Source: Rufibacter glacialis
GTDB taxonomy: Bacteria; Bacteroidota; Bacteroidia; Cytophagales; Hymenobacteraceae
Length of the DNA stretch: 64,000 bases
Direction of reading: 5' to 3'
NCBI RefSeq assembly: GCF_008271745.1
Contig: NZ_VKKZ01000020.1
Location: 496,001-560,000, forward strand
Part shown: positions 33,822 through 41,452 of the stretch, in pieces
How the letters are laid out: each line of letters starts with the position of its first letter
How positions within the stretch are numbered: the first letter of the stretch is position 1
The notes under the pieces: model-generated
What the model saw: the letters and a program-made list of their open reading frames with translations, nothing else
Told to the model about the DNA's origin: nothing
The model's database searches: none
Program-made: the position numbers and the translations under genes

Positions 33822-34865
33822 ATGCAGGCTCCCTCCCCGCGACTGGAATTCCTTGATTTTCTTCGGTTTTTAGCGGCCTTCGCCGTCATGCTCCAACATA
33901 CTTTGGAGAGCAAGTCCCTGGCCTTCGCGGCATTCTGCACTGACTACTTCCAATTTGGGGTGTTTGGGGTCACGCTGTTCTTCCTGACGAGTGGCTTCAT
34001 CATCCCCGTCTCCATAGAGAAGGCCCCGTCTTTGAAAGCCTTTTGGATCAATCGGGTGTACCGGTTATTCCCTTTGTATTACACCAGTATTCTGGTTTCA
34101 CTGGTGCTGATCTACCTGGGGTGGATAGAAGGAAGCGTACCTTCGGTGGCTAGCCTGGCCGCTAATGCTGTCATGTTGGCTAAATTCCTGGGGCAGCCTT
34201 TGGTGCTGGGCCTCTATTGGACCCTGAACCTGGAAATGGTTTTCTACCTGCTGGTAACCGGGTTGTTTCTGGTGGGCCTGCTAAGAAAGAGTACGCTGCT
34301 TGCGGCGCTGGCCTTGGTCGCCGCTTTGCTGGTGGGCGTGGTAGGGACGCAGGTGCTGCACCTGTTTGAATCCGGCTGGGGATTGTGTTTCCAGTTGGCG
34401 ACCATGTTTGTGGGTACCGTCTATTACCGCCACATGAAGGGTCAGGTTACCGGTAGAACCTGGAGCTTGGTGGTACTGGGCGCGTTGCTGGTTCTCTTTG
34501 CTATCACCTATTTCAACCTCTACGGAAAGGATGTCCCAGACGCTCTGGGCACCAGAAGTTTCTGGCCCGTGACCAATGCTTTCCTGCTCGCTTACCTTCT
34601 GTTTACCGGCTGTTTTCTGCTACGGCGGCTCTCTTACCCCAAACCCTTCCTGTTCCTGGGCCTGATCAGTTACTCCTTGTATCTAGTGCAGGCCACGGTG
34701 CTGGCCTTGGTGCTTCCGCAGATAGAGAATGTGTACCTTTCCACGGTGGTGGGCCTGGGAGCCACTATTCTGGTCTCCTATTTCACCTACACCTTCATTG
34801 AGAAGCCTTTTGTGCAGATTGGGAGAAAACGGGCCAGAAACGCCCCCGTGTCAGTACCCCGGTAG
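33822..34865 (+). CDS. AT3-family membrane acyltransferase
   Basis: The 347-residue protein has about ten transmembrane helices and begins RLEFLDFLRFLAAFAVMLQHTLE, the AT3 (OafA/YrhL) signature with its essential Arg and His. Family members O-acetylate cell-surface sugars or peptidoglycan. FWINRVYRLFPLYYTS carries the conserved RxxR-like region. No SGNH domain is fused, so an acetyl acceptor protein or direct transfer is possible. It lies between two glycan regions, consistent with decoration of surface polysaccharide. Confidence 0.9.
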   Translation: MQAPSPRLEFLDFLRFLAAFAVMLQHTLESKSLAFAAFCTDYFQFGVFGVTLFFLTSGFIIPVSIEKAPSLKAFWINRVYRLFPLYYTSILVSLVLIYLGWIEGSVPSVASLAANAVMLAKFLGQPLVLGLYWTLNLEMVFYLLVTGLFLVGLLRKSTLLAALALVAALLVGVVGTQVLHLFESGWGLCFQLATMFVGTVYYRHMKGQVTGRTWSLVVLGALLVLFAITYFNLYGKDVPDALGTRSFWPVTNAFLLAYLLFTGCFLLRRLSYPKPFLFLGLISYSLYLVQATVLALVLPQIENVYLSTVVGLGATILVSYFTYTFIEKPFVQIGRKRARNAPVSVPR

Positions 34866-34923
34866 TGATAGGGATCCTGAACCATCTGCCTTCCGCATCC
34901 TCCACTTCTTTAGGAGAAGGGTA

Positions 34924-34963
34924 CCGTTTAGACGCTGTTTTGTCTAAACCACCCTTAAAACGG
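34924..34963. repeat. Dispersed palindromic element, copy 14
   Basis: CCGTTTAGACG on the left, core TGTTTTGTCTAAACC, right arm TTAAAACGG. The outer arms pair well. Confidence 0.5.
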
Positions 34964-34999
34964 CCCTCTTCTGGCTTTCGCTCCTTCACCTAAAAACCT

Positions 35000-35007
35000 T
35001 ACTTTTG
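35000..35007 (+). promoter_or_regulatory. Bacteroidota -7 box before ybaB
   Basis: TACTTTTG, preceded about 20 bases earlier by TTTC (34976-34979). The inferred leader to the ybaB ATG at 35086 is about 70 bases. Confidence 0.5.
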
Positions 35008-35085
35008 GGCCCAGGATCAAGGGCGGGTATCTTCTGCCCTTGATTCGCCGTTATGTTTGAGAAAACTTACTAAAAGAAGAAGACT

Positions 35086-35421
35086 ATGTTTGACATGTTC
35101 GGGATGATGAATAAAGTGAAGGAGATGCAGGCCAAGATGAAAGAGGCCCAGGAGAATCTCCGGCACATCCAGGTATCGGCGGAAGCCGGCGGAGGCATGG
35201 TGAAAGCCACCGCCAGTGGTGACCGCCGCCTGCTCAAGGTGGAATTTGACGAGACCCTCATGAACCCCCAGGACAAAGAGATGCTGGCCGACCTGATCGT
35301 GGCCGCCGTGAACAAAGCCATGGACGAGGCCGGCGAACGCGGCAAGGAAGAAATCAAGAAACAAACCGAAGGCATGCTCCCCAACATTCCTGGCTTAGAC
35401 CTGAGCAACTTTGGCTTATAA
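35086..35421 (+). CDS. ybaB: YbaB/EbfC nucleoid-associated protein
   Basis: The 111-residue DNA-binding protein forms tweezers-like dimers. The N-terminal helix has MFGMMNKVKEMQAKMKEAQENL and the core GGGMVKATASGDRRLLKVEFDETL fits the family well. It usually sits beside dnaX and recR, but here the downstream neighbour is a glycosyltransferase, whose probable start overlaps the ybaB 3' end by 11 bases. Confidence 0.96.
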   Translation: MFDMFGMMNKVKEMQAKMKEAQENLRHIQVSAEAGGGMVKATASGDRRLLKVEFDETLMNPQDKEMLADLIVAAVNKAMDEAGERGKEEIKKQTEGMLPNIPGLDLSNFGL

Positions 35422-36469
35422 TTCCCCTACGGTGGCGGTGGCGGTGGTGATCCTGAACTGGAACGGCCGCCGCTGGCTGGAGCAGTTTTTGCCCTCCGTT
35501 CTCCAAAACAGCCCTGAAGCGGAAGTAGTGGTAGCCGACAACGCCTCCTCTGATGACTCGGTGGCGTTTCTGCGGGAGCATTTCCCGCAGGTACGGCTTC
35601 TTCCCCTGGCAGAGAATTACGGCTTTTGCGAAGGCTACAACCAGGCCTTGCGGCAGGTGGAGGCCACCTATTATGTGCTGCTCAACTCAGACGTAGAGGT
35701 CACTCCCGGCTGGCTTTCCCCGCTGGTAGACCTGCTGGAACAGAATCCCCAGATTGCCGCCTGTCAGCCCAAGATCAAAAGCTTCCACCACCGCACCCAC
35801 TTTGAATACGCAGGTGCGGCCGGCGGCTTTTTAGATGCCTACGGGTTCCCTTTCTGCCGCGGCCGCCTTTTTGACACCCTGGAAGAAGACCGCGGCCAGT
35901 ATGATGACGTGCGCCCGGTTTTCTGGGCCACGGGTGCCTGCCTGTTCATCCGAGCCCAGGCGTTCTGGGAAGCGGGCGGGCTGGAGCCGAAGTTTTTTGC
36001 GCACATGGAGGAGATAGATCTTTGCTGGCGGCTGCAGAACCTGGGGTACCAGATCTATTACCAGGGCCACAGCACCGTGTACCACGTGGGCGGGGGCACT
36101 TTGCCCAAGGCCAATCCGCAGAAAACGTACCTGAACTTCAGGAATGGGGCGGCCCTGCTCTACCGGAACCTGGCCGAGGAAGAAGTAAACAAGGTCCTGA
36201 ACGCCCGGCTGGTGCTGGACGGCGTGGCTGCGGCCCAGTATTTCCTGAAAGGCGAGTGGAAGGAAGTGAAAGCCATTTACCGGGCGCACCGGCATTTCTT
36301 TGCCGATAAACCTTTCTGGCAGCAGAAAAGGAAGGAAGGTCCTGTCAAAAAAAGGACGAGCCAGCTCACCGGCTGGAGCCCGCAGAGCGTGGTGTGGCAA
36401 TACTTTGTGAAGGGGAAGAAAGAATTCTCTGCCTTAGATGTCCCAGACGGTACTGCGCTCCCGGCGTAG
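35411..36469 (+). CDS. GT2 glycosyltransferase
   Basis: The 352-residue enzyme opens with VVILNWNGRRWLEQFLPSVL and VVVADNASSDDS, with GFCEGYNQALRQV and LNSDVEV (the DxD site), and FFAHMEEIDLCWRLQNLGY later. It most resembles WbbL-type enzymes. The start is uncertain: TTG at 35411 overlaps ybaB, while GTG at 35432 would lose seven residues without touching the fold. The 3' end overlaps the convergent pspC gene by 36 bases. Confidence 0.88.
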   Translation: MAYNSPTVAVAVVILNWNGRRWLEQFLPSVLQNSPEAEVVVADNASSDDSVAFLREHFPQVRLLPLAENYGFCEGYNQALRQVEATYYVLLNSDVEVTPGWLSPLVDLLEQNPQIAACQPKIKSFHHRTHFEYAGAAGGFLDAYGFPFCRGRLFDTLEEDRGQYDDVRPVFWATGACLFIRAQAFWEAGGLEPKFFAHMEEIDLCWRLQNLGYQIYYQGHSTVYHVGGGTLPKANPQKTYLNFRNGAALLYRNLAEEEVNKVLNARLVLDGVAAAQYFLKGEWKEVKAIYRAHRHFFADKPFWQQKRKEGPVKKRTSQLTGWSPQSVVWQYFVKGKKEFSALDVPDGTALPA

Positions 36470-36652
36470 GTGCTTGCGTACGTTGAGCCAGAAAGCCAGC
36501 ACCAGGTACACCAACAGCGGCGACCCGAACGTTAGGAAAGAGAGGTAGATAAAATAGAGACGGATGCTGCTGGTAGCGAACCCTAACTTTTCCCCTACCT
36601 TGGTACATACCCCAAAGGCCTGGGTTTCCAGGAAATGCTGTATATTCTTCAT
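36434..36652 (-). CDS. PspC-domain membrane protein
   Basis: The 72-residue protein shows the PspC pattern: VCTKVGEKLGFATSSIRLYFIYLSFLTFG followed by a hydrophobic helix and a basic end. Proteins of this family sit in the inner membrane and, in enterobacteria, regulate the phage-shock response; short stand-alone forms are common in Bacteroidota without known role. Its 3' end runs 36 bases into the opposite-strand glycosyltransferase gene, so the two transcripts overlap tail to tail. Confidence 0.85.
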   Translation of the reverse strand: MKNIQHFLETQAFGVCTKVGEKLGFATSSIRLYFIYLSFLTFGSPLLVYLVLAFWLNVRKHLRRERSTVWDI

Positions 36653-36775
36653 GGTTTGAAAAGTTAAACCTCTAAGATAAATAAAATTACAAATTCTACC
36701 GTAACTTTCCCATTAGTTAAGATTAGCCACTTGCGTCTAGTAACGTTTCTATACGTTTCTTGTTGTTTTTAAGAT

Positions 36776-38566
36776 ATGCCTTCAGTACTCTTTCGTCCCT
36801 TTTCTGCGTTCGGTTTCGTTTTATTCGCCTTGTTCCTTTCAGGCTGCACCCTTTCCAGAATGGCGAAGAAGGCTGAGAAGGGGCAGGTGATTACGGCCCA
36901 ACCCCAGGTGCTGATGGTGCGGGGGGATAAGGTTCCGGTAGAGGTGCAGGCGCAACTCCCTAAAAACCTGCTGCGCAATGACTACCGGTACGGCATCAGG
37001 GTGTATTACAAAGGCACCAAAGGCATAGAGGAACACGTAGGGTCGCTGGGGTTTGATTTCGGGAACTACAACTTTGTGGAAGGCAAGCCAACCATGATGA
37101 GCGCTTTCGCCTTCCCGTATTCCCCTTCCAAAAGCACCGGGCAACTCCTGGCGCAGGGCGTGGTCACAGACCCCAAGGGCCGCAAGAAATATACGAAGGC
37201 CAAAGTGCTGGCCCAGGGCATCATCACCACGCCCCACCTGATCCAAACGGTGCATGCGCCGGCCTACGCCCCGGAGACCTTCCAGAAAGAGAATCCGGGA
37301 CCTCTAAAATTCCCTATCTTCTTTGACCAGGGGCTGGCCACGCTGCGGCAGGGCTACGGCACCAACCTCCAACTGTTAGAAGAGTTCATCAAGTCCAATC
37401 AGAAAACCCGCAAGATAGACATCCTGGCCATGCATTCCCCGGACCAGGAAGAAACCACCACCCGCAACCTGGCCGCCAGAAGAGGGGTGGCGGTGGAGCG
37501 GTTCATCAAACAGAAAATAGAGACCGAGGCCTATAACAATACCGTCTCAGCCATTGATTTCAAGGTACGCACCCTGCAGAAGAACTGGGACGCGTTTCTG
37601 GGCAGGGTACAGAACTCAGCTATGCCCGAAGAGCAGATCCAGCAGATCCTGGGCATTGTGAACGGTCCCGGTTCCTTCACCGAGAAAGAGGAGAAACTGC
37701 AGGCTCTTCCCTCCTATGACTACCTGGAGATGTACGTGTACCCCGTGCTGCGCTTCGCGGAGGTGACCGTGGATTACCAGGCCAACCCGCGCCGGGATTA
37801 CGAGGTGTACCTGCTGGCCAAGAAAATAGTAGAGAACCGGGCCAACGCCGACGTGCTCACCGCCGAGGAAATGCGCTACGCCGCCACCCTTACCCCTTTG
37901 CTAGCCGAGAAGAAGCGGATCTATGAATCTGCCGTGGAAACGTACATGAACTGGCAGTCGCTGAATAACCTGGGCATGGTTTTCTTTGAGCAGGCCCAGA
38001 AAGAGATCAGACCCAAGGTAAAAAAAAACCTGCTGGAAAGCGCCATCCTGAACCTCAGGTACGCCGCCCACCGCAAGCCCGAGGCCCAGCAATTCTACAA
38101 TCTGGCCGTGGCCTACCACCAGCACGGCGACCCACTGGAGGCCCTGCAGAGCTATGACTACGCCATTCGGCTGGGCGGTCCCCTACCGGTATTGCAACAG
38201 GTCTTCACCGACAAAGCAGCCCTTGAATTGAGCATTGGCCAGTATGATGATGCGGTGCGCAGCCTTTCGTACGCCGGCAGCGGATATGCCGCCCAATTCA
38301 ACATGACGCTGTTATACTTCCTCAAAGAGAACTATGAGGGCGCCGCGGAACTGGGGCAGAAACTTCTGGATAGTTACCCCAAAGACCCTACCGCCCATTA
38401 CCTCATGGCCGTGATAGGGGCCCGCAGCCAGAAGGAAGACCTCATGGCCCAGCACCTTCGGCAGGCCGTGAAAGCCAAACCCACCCTGGCGGAGAAAGCC
38501 ATTGACGACCTGGAGTTCAAGCAGTACCACAAATCGGCGGCCTTTGCCGCGGCCCTCAAACCATAA
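36776..38566 (+). CDS. TPR-containing lipoprotein
   Basis: The 596-residue protein starts with a lipoprotein signal peptide ending LFLSGC (C24). Residues about 30-180 are a beta-rich region of unknown type. About 180-330 include FPIFFDQGLATLRQGYGTNLQLLEEFI and TRNLAARRGVAVERFI, resembling the OmpA-like/peptidoglycan-binding layout but without a clear Asp/Arg pair that I can confirm. Residues about 400-570 are helical tetratricopeptide repeats (NLGMVFFEQAQ; YNLAVAYHQHGDPLEALQSYDYAI). An envelope scaffold or assembly role is likely, but no specific pathway is shown. It stands alone. Confidence 0.78.
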   Translation: MPSVLFRPFSAFGFVLFALFLSGCTLSRMAKKAEKGQVITAQPQVLMVRGDKVPVEVQAQLPKNLLRNDYRYGIRVYYKGTKGIEEHVGSLGFDFGNYNFVEGKPTMMSAFAFPYSPSKSTGQLLAQGVVTDPKGRKKYTKAKVLAQGIITTPHLIQTVHAPAYAPETFQKENPGPLKFPIFFDQGLATLRQGYGTNLQLLEEFIKSNQKTRKIDILAMHSPDQEETTTRNLAARRGVAVERFIKQKIETEAYNNTVSAIDFKVRTLQKNWDAFLGRVQNSAMPEEQIQQILGIVNGPGSFTEKEEKLQALPSYDYLEMYVYPVLRFAEVTVDYQANPRRDYEVYLLAKKIVENRANADVLTAEEMRYAATLTPLLAEKKRIYESAVETYMNWQSLNNLGMVFFEQAQKEIRPKVKKNLLESAILNLRYAAHRKPEAQQFYNLAVAYHQHGDPLEALQSYDYAIRLGGPLPVLQQVFTDKAALELSIGQYDDAVRSLSYAGSGYAAQFNMTLLYFLKENYEGAAELGQKLLDSYPKDPTAHYLMAVIGARSQKEDLMAQHLRQAVKAKPTLAEKAIDDLEFKQYHKSAAFAAALKP

Positions 38567-38585
38567 GGTTGGTACCCGCCCCTGC

Positions 38586-38622
38586 GGTTTAGGTCTCCTT
38601 TTAGGAAAAAGGCCCCTAAAAC
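38586..38622. repeat. Dispersed palindromic element, copy 15
   Basis: GGTTTAGG (38586-38593) against CCCTAAAAC (38614-38622), with core TTTTAGGAAAAAGG. Twenty bases after the TPR lipoprotein stop. Confidence 0.5.
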
Positions 38623-38719
38623 AGATGCCACCAATCGTTCCCTTTAAGGCAGATGCGTTTTTTTTATTGTGCGGCATGTCTTAATTTTACCCTTTAGATA
38701 GACGTTGAAAAATCTTACT

Positions 38720-39703
38720 ATGCGAACCATACAATTCAGAGAGGCATTGCGTGAGGCAATGAGCGAAGAAATGCGCCGCGACCCGAAGGTGTTCCTGATG
38801 GGCGAGGAAGTTGCCGAGTACAACGGTGCTTACAAAGTGAGCCAGGGCATGCTGGACGAGTTTGGTCCGGAGCGCGTGATTGACACTCCTATTGCTGAAC
38901 TAGGCTTTGCCGGTATTGGGGTAGGCGCGGCCATGAACGGTCTTCGGCCCATCATTGAGTTCATGACCTTCAATTTCTCTTTGGTGGCCATTGACCAGAT
39001 CATCAACTCTGCCGCCAAAGTGATGTCTATGTCTGGCGGACAGTATTCTGCGCCTATGGTGTTCAGAGGCCCTACCGGGAACGCCGGTATGCTTTCCAGC
39101 CAGCACTCCCAGAACTTTGAGAACTGGTACGCCAACACCCCCGGCCTGAAAGTAGTGGTTCCTTCTAACCCCTATGACGCCAAAGGCCTGTTGAAGTCGG
39201 CCATCAGAGACAATGACCCGGTGATCTTCATGGAGTCTGAGCTCATGTACGGTGACAAAGGCGAAGTGCCAGAAGAAGAATACCTCATCCCTATCGGCGT
39301 AGCCGATACCAAGCGCCAAGGCAAAGACGTGACCATCGTGTCCTTCGGGAAAATGGTGAAGCTGGCTCTGCAGGCCGCCGAGGAATTAGCCAAAGACGGC
39401 GTAGAAGCAGAGGTGATTGACCTGCGCTCTGTGCGGCCAATTGACTACAAAGCCATTGTGGAGTCTGTGAAACGCACCAACCGCCTGGTAGTGGTGGAAG
39501 AAGCCTGGCCACTGGCCTCTATCTCTTCTGAGATCGCCTTCCATGTGCAGCACAACGCTTTTGATTACCTGGATGCCCCGGTGAAGCGGGTGACCTGCCG
39601 CGACGTTCCGTTGCCGTATGCCCCTACCTTGATTGAGGCGTCCCTGCCTAACGTGAAGCGTGTGATCCAGGCTGTAAAAGACGTAACTTACGCCAAAGCG
39701 TAG
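38720..39703 (+). CDS. pdhB: Pyruvate dehydrogenase E1 component, beta subunit
   Basis: PdhB is one half of the thiamine-diphosphate enzyme that decarboxylates pyruvate. The 327-residue product has the family N-terminus [32 protein letters not shown], and the C-terminal transketolase domain with [12 protein letters not shown] and [10 protein letters not shown]. The ATG at 38720 is preferred over a TTG five codons earlier. The alpha subunit and E2/E3 genes are not within the window, so this is a split arrangement. A strong hairpin follows. Confidence 0.93.
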   Translation: MRTIQFREALREAMSEEMRRDPKVFLMGEEVAEYNGAYKVSQGMLDEFGPERVIDTPIAELGFAGIGVGAAMNGLRPIIEFMTFNFSLVAIDQIINSAAKVMSMSGGQYSAPMVFRGPTGNAGMLSSQHSQNFENWYANTPGLKVVVPSNPYDAKGLLKSAIRDNDPVIFMESELMYGDKGEVPEEEYLIPIGVADTKRQGKDVTIVSFGKMVKLALQAAEELAKDGVEAEVIDLRSVRPIDYKAIVESVKRTNRLVVVEEAWPLASISSEIAFHVQHNAFDYLDAPVKRVTCRDVPLPYAPTLIEASLPNVKRVIQAVKDVTYAKA

Positions 39704-39721
39704 TCTTTCAATAATAACCTG

Positions 39722-39756
39722 CAAGAGCCGACCTTTATAGCAATGGTCGGCTCTTG
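39722..39756 (+). terminator. Terminator after pdhB
   Basis: Perfect 12-bp arms CAAGAGCCGACC (39722-39733) and GGTCGGCTCTTG (39745-39756) with an 11-base loop, followed by TCTTTC. Confidence 0.85.
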
Positions 39757-39768
39757 TCTTTCAAGCCA

Positions 39769-39806
39769 TTTTTGGCCTGGTTTCCCTAAAAGCCCCTTTA
39801 AACAGG
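39769..39806. repeat. Dispersed palindromic element, copy 16, abutting a start codon
   Basis: TTTTTGGCCTGGTTT on the left, core CCCTAAAAGCCCC, right arm TTTAAACAGG. It ends on the base before the ATG of the next lipoprotein gene, so it occupies the ribosome-binding region. Confidence 0.5.
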
Positions 39807-40226
39807 ATGATCCAGAAAAACCTTAAGACGGTGCTGGCGGCGGCGGTTCTTTTCCTGGCCACCACGGCAGCCTGTACTGAAACCTCTGAACTGGAGGAAG
39901 TGGTGCTGCCGGTTCCCGTGGAAGAAACCGTGGATTTCCCCCGGGTGCCCTTGACGCGTGACACCACCATCACCCTCAAAGTGCTGTACCGGCCAGAGAA
40001 CGGGTGCGGGCGGTTCTCCCGGGCCGACTCGGTGGTCACCCCCCAGAGAATGGATTTGACCATATTCGCCGCCTACCCGCTAGAGAGCCAGCAAGCCATC
40101 TGCGCGGACATCTCAAAGCAGGTGGCATTTACCTTCCGGTATAAGACCACTACCCCGGGCCGGCATTATTTCCGGTTCTGGCAAGCCGACAACAAGTACC
40201 TGGTAGATTCCATAGAGGTGAAATAA
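39807..40226 (+). CDS. Small lipoprotein, unknown
   Basis: The 139-residue protein has a signal peptide ending LATTAAC-T, with Cys23 as the probable lipidated residue. The mature part is mostly beta-rich with two further cysteines (NGCGRF and QAICAD) that could pair. It has no recognised domain; the pattern ITLKVLYRPENGCGRFSRADSV hints at a small immunoglobulin-like fold. A palindromic element occupies the place of its ribosome-binding site, and a perfect hairpin follows. Confidence 0.65.
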   Translation: MIQKNLKTVLAAAVLFLATTAACTETSELEEVVLPVPVEETVDFPRVPLTRDTTITLKVLYRPENGCGRFSRADSVVTPQRMDLTIFAAYPLESQQAICADISKQVAFTFRYKTTTPGRHYFRFWQADNKYLVDSIEVK

Positions 40227-40247
40227 ACCTTTGAAAAGCTTTCAAAG

Positions 40248-40302
40248 CCGTGGCCCCGTTTACGCCTTGTTTCTAAGGAATAAGGCGTAAACGGGGCCAC
40301 GG
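40248..40302. terminator. Bidirectional terminator with a perfect 21-bp stem
   Basis: Arms 40248-40268 (beginning CCGTGGCCCCG) and 40282-40302 (ending CGGGGCCACGG) are exact inverses around a 13-base centre. A shorter hairpin, CTTTGAAA/TTTCAAAG, sits just to the left (40229-40247). It lies between two convergent genes. No long U-tract adjoins, so it may act partly as an RNA stabiliser. Confidence 0.8.
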
Positions 40303-40322
40303 GCGTTTTAGGTAAAGGATGG

Positions 40323-41039
40323 TTAGGCCAAGGTCAGCCGCGCGATGTAGTGGTCGTCCTCTTCCTGAAGGAGGAGTTCAGCGTTGAAGCCGGCTTCCTG
40401 GGCGTACTCCTGCAGCAGGTCAAAATTGATGAAAAGCCAAGGGAAAGGCTCACTCCGCTCCTGCCCAAATTCCATGAGGTAGGTGAGTTCGCCGTAATAG
40501 GCCCCGTTCAAATCCAGCAGCACAGAGCCGTCTTCCTCTTCATACAGGTACAGGATGTCAGAGGATTCCAGCAGGATCTGCCCGCCAGGCGCCAACCATT
40601 TTTTGCAGGTAGCCAGGAAATCCGGCAGCCCTTCCAAAGTGCCGGCCAAGCCAATGCCGTTCATGAGCAGCAGCAAGGTGTCATGCGGTGCAGGCGGCAA
40701 CGTGAAGAAATCACCGGGCAGCACGTTTTTAACACCCCGGGCTTTCTGCACCTGGGTGGCGCGCTCAGAGATTTCCAGGGCCGTCACCTCCACTCCGCGG
40801 GCCTGCAGGGCCAGCGCATGTGAACCGGCTCCTGCCCCTACGTCCAGCACCCGGCCCGTGGCCAGGTTCAGGGCCAACTGCTCCCGTTCCGGCATCTCGG
40901 CAAATTCCCGGAAAAGGTAAGCCGCGGGCAATTCATCGGCTTCCATCTGGTCTGAATAGACGGTGATGGAGGCTTTTTTATTTCCTTCCCAATAGGCCTT
41001 GATGGCGGCACCCATGGGATCTGGTTTTTCTGATAACAT
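40323..41039 (-). CDS. Class I SAM-dependent methyltransferase
   Basis: The 238-residue protein has motif I VLDVGAGAGSHALALQARG (about 68-86), then VTALEISERA as the acidic strand and LLLLMNGIGLAG as motif IV. A beta insertion near 160-190 (LLDLNGAYYGELTYLMEFG) probably shapes the substrate site. The ATG at 41039 (MLSEKPDP) is preferred to a TTG seven codons upstream. The substrate is unknown; it resembles small-molecule methyltransferases of the Methyltransf_25/11 type. Confidence 0.85.
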   Translation of the reverse strand: MLSEKPDPMGAAIKAYWEGNKKASITVYSDQMEADELPAAYLFREFAEMPEREQLALNLATGRVLDVGAGAGSHALALQARGVEVTALEISERATQVQKARGVKNVLPGDFFTLPPAPHDTLLLLMNGIGLAGTLEGLPDFLATCKKWLAPGGQILLESSDILYLYEEEDGSVLLDLNGAYYGELTYLMEFGQERSEPFPWLFINFDLLQEYAQEAGFNAELLLQEEDDHYIARLTLA

Positions 41040-41124
41040 GCAACAGTAGGTAAAACCCAAAATTACGAATTCCCCGGCGGCTTCCCTTGCGTTTTCTACA
41101 TCCGCATGGCGCCCGCACTTATCA

Positions 41125-41166
41125 ACCGGCCTTTTCTCCCTTATTTTCTTAAAATCGCCGGTAAAC
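41125..41166. repeat. Dispersed palindromic element, copy 17
   Basis: ACCGGC (41125-41130) against GCCGGT (41157-41162), core TTATTTTCTTAAAATC. The inner stems are shifted relative to other copies. Confidence 0.45.
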
Positions 41167-41379
41167 GTTTAGGAAAGTCATGTGGTTGAGAATCCCTGCC
41201 AGAACCAAGTTGTTCTCTGTTTCTTTCCAGTGATTGCTCTGATTGGCTTAGGCGGTGGTACTTTCGGCAGGCTTCTTTACCGGGGTCATCTTCCCTTCAG
41301 GCAAGGGTTTTTCGGTCCGAAAGACCTAAATGTATGGGCAGAGATTTCCCTTACTGGGGTGAATAAGGCCTTTCTTCTT

Positions 41380-41409
41380 TTTGTGGTCTGGCGGCAACCT
41401 TTATCTTTG
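41380..41409 (+). promoter_or_regulatory. Bacteroidota promoter of the sensor-kinase operon
   Basis: TTTG (41380-41383), an 18-base spacer, and TATCTTTG (41402-41409). This is one of the best consensus matches in the window. The leader to the kinase ATG at 41453 would be about 35 bases. Confidence 0.65.
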
Positions 41410-41452
41410 GAACATTCATTGACCACCCTTCCCCCGTTAAGGGCTTTGCCTT

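Larger units (their letters stand above)
41040..41452. other. 413-bp divergent intergenic region
   Basis: No gene is seen. It contains one palindromic element (41125-41166) and a well-formed promoter (41380-41409) for the sensor kinase. A plus-strand frame at 41182-41562 covers part of it but has no family features and overlaps the kinase start. Confidence 0.6.

Noticed and set aside
38720-39703. Branched-chain or acetoin dehydrogenase beta subunit instead of pyruvate dehydrogenase
   Set aside because: The motif set fits PdhB best, though the related subunits cannot be fully excluded without phylogeny.
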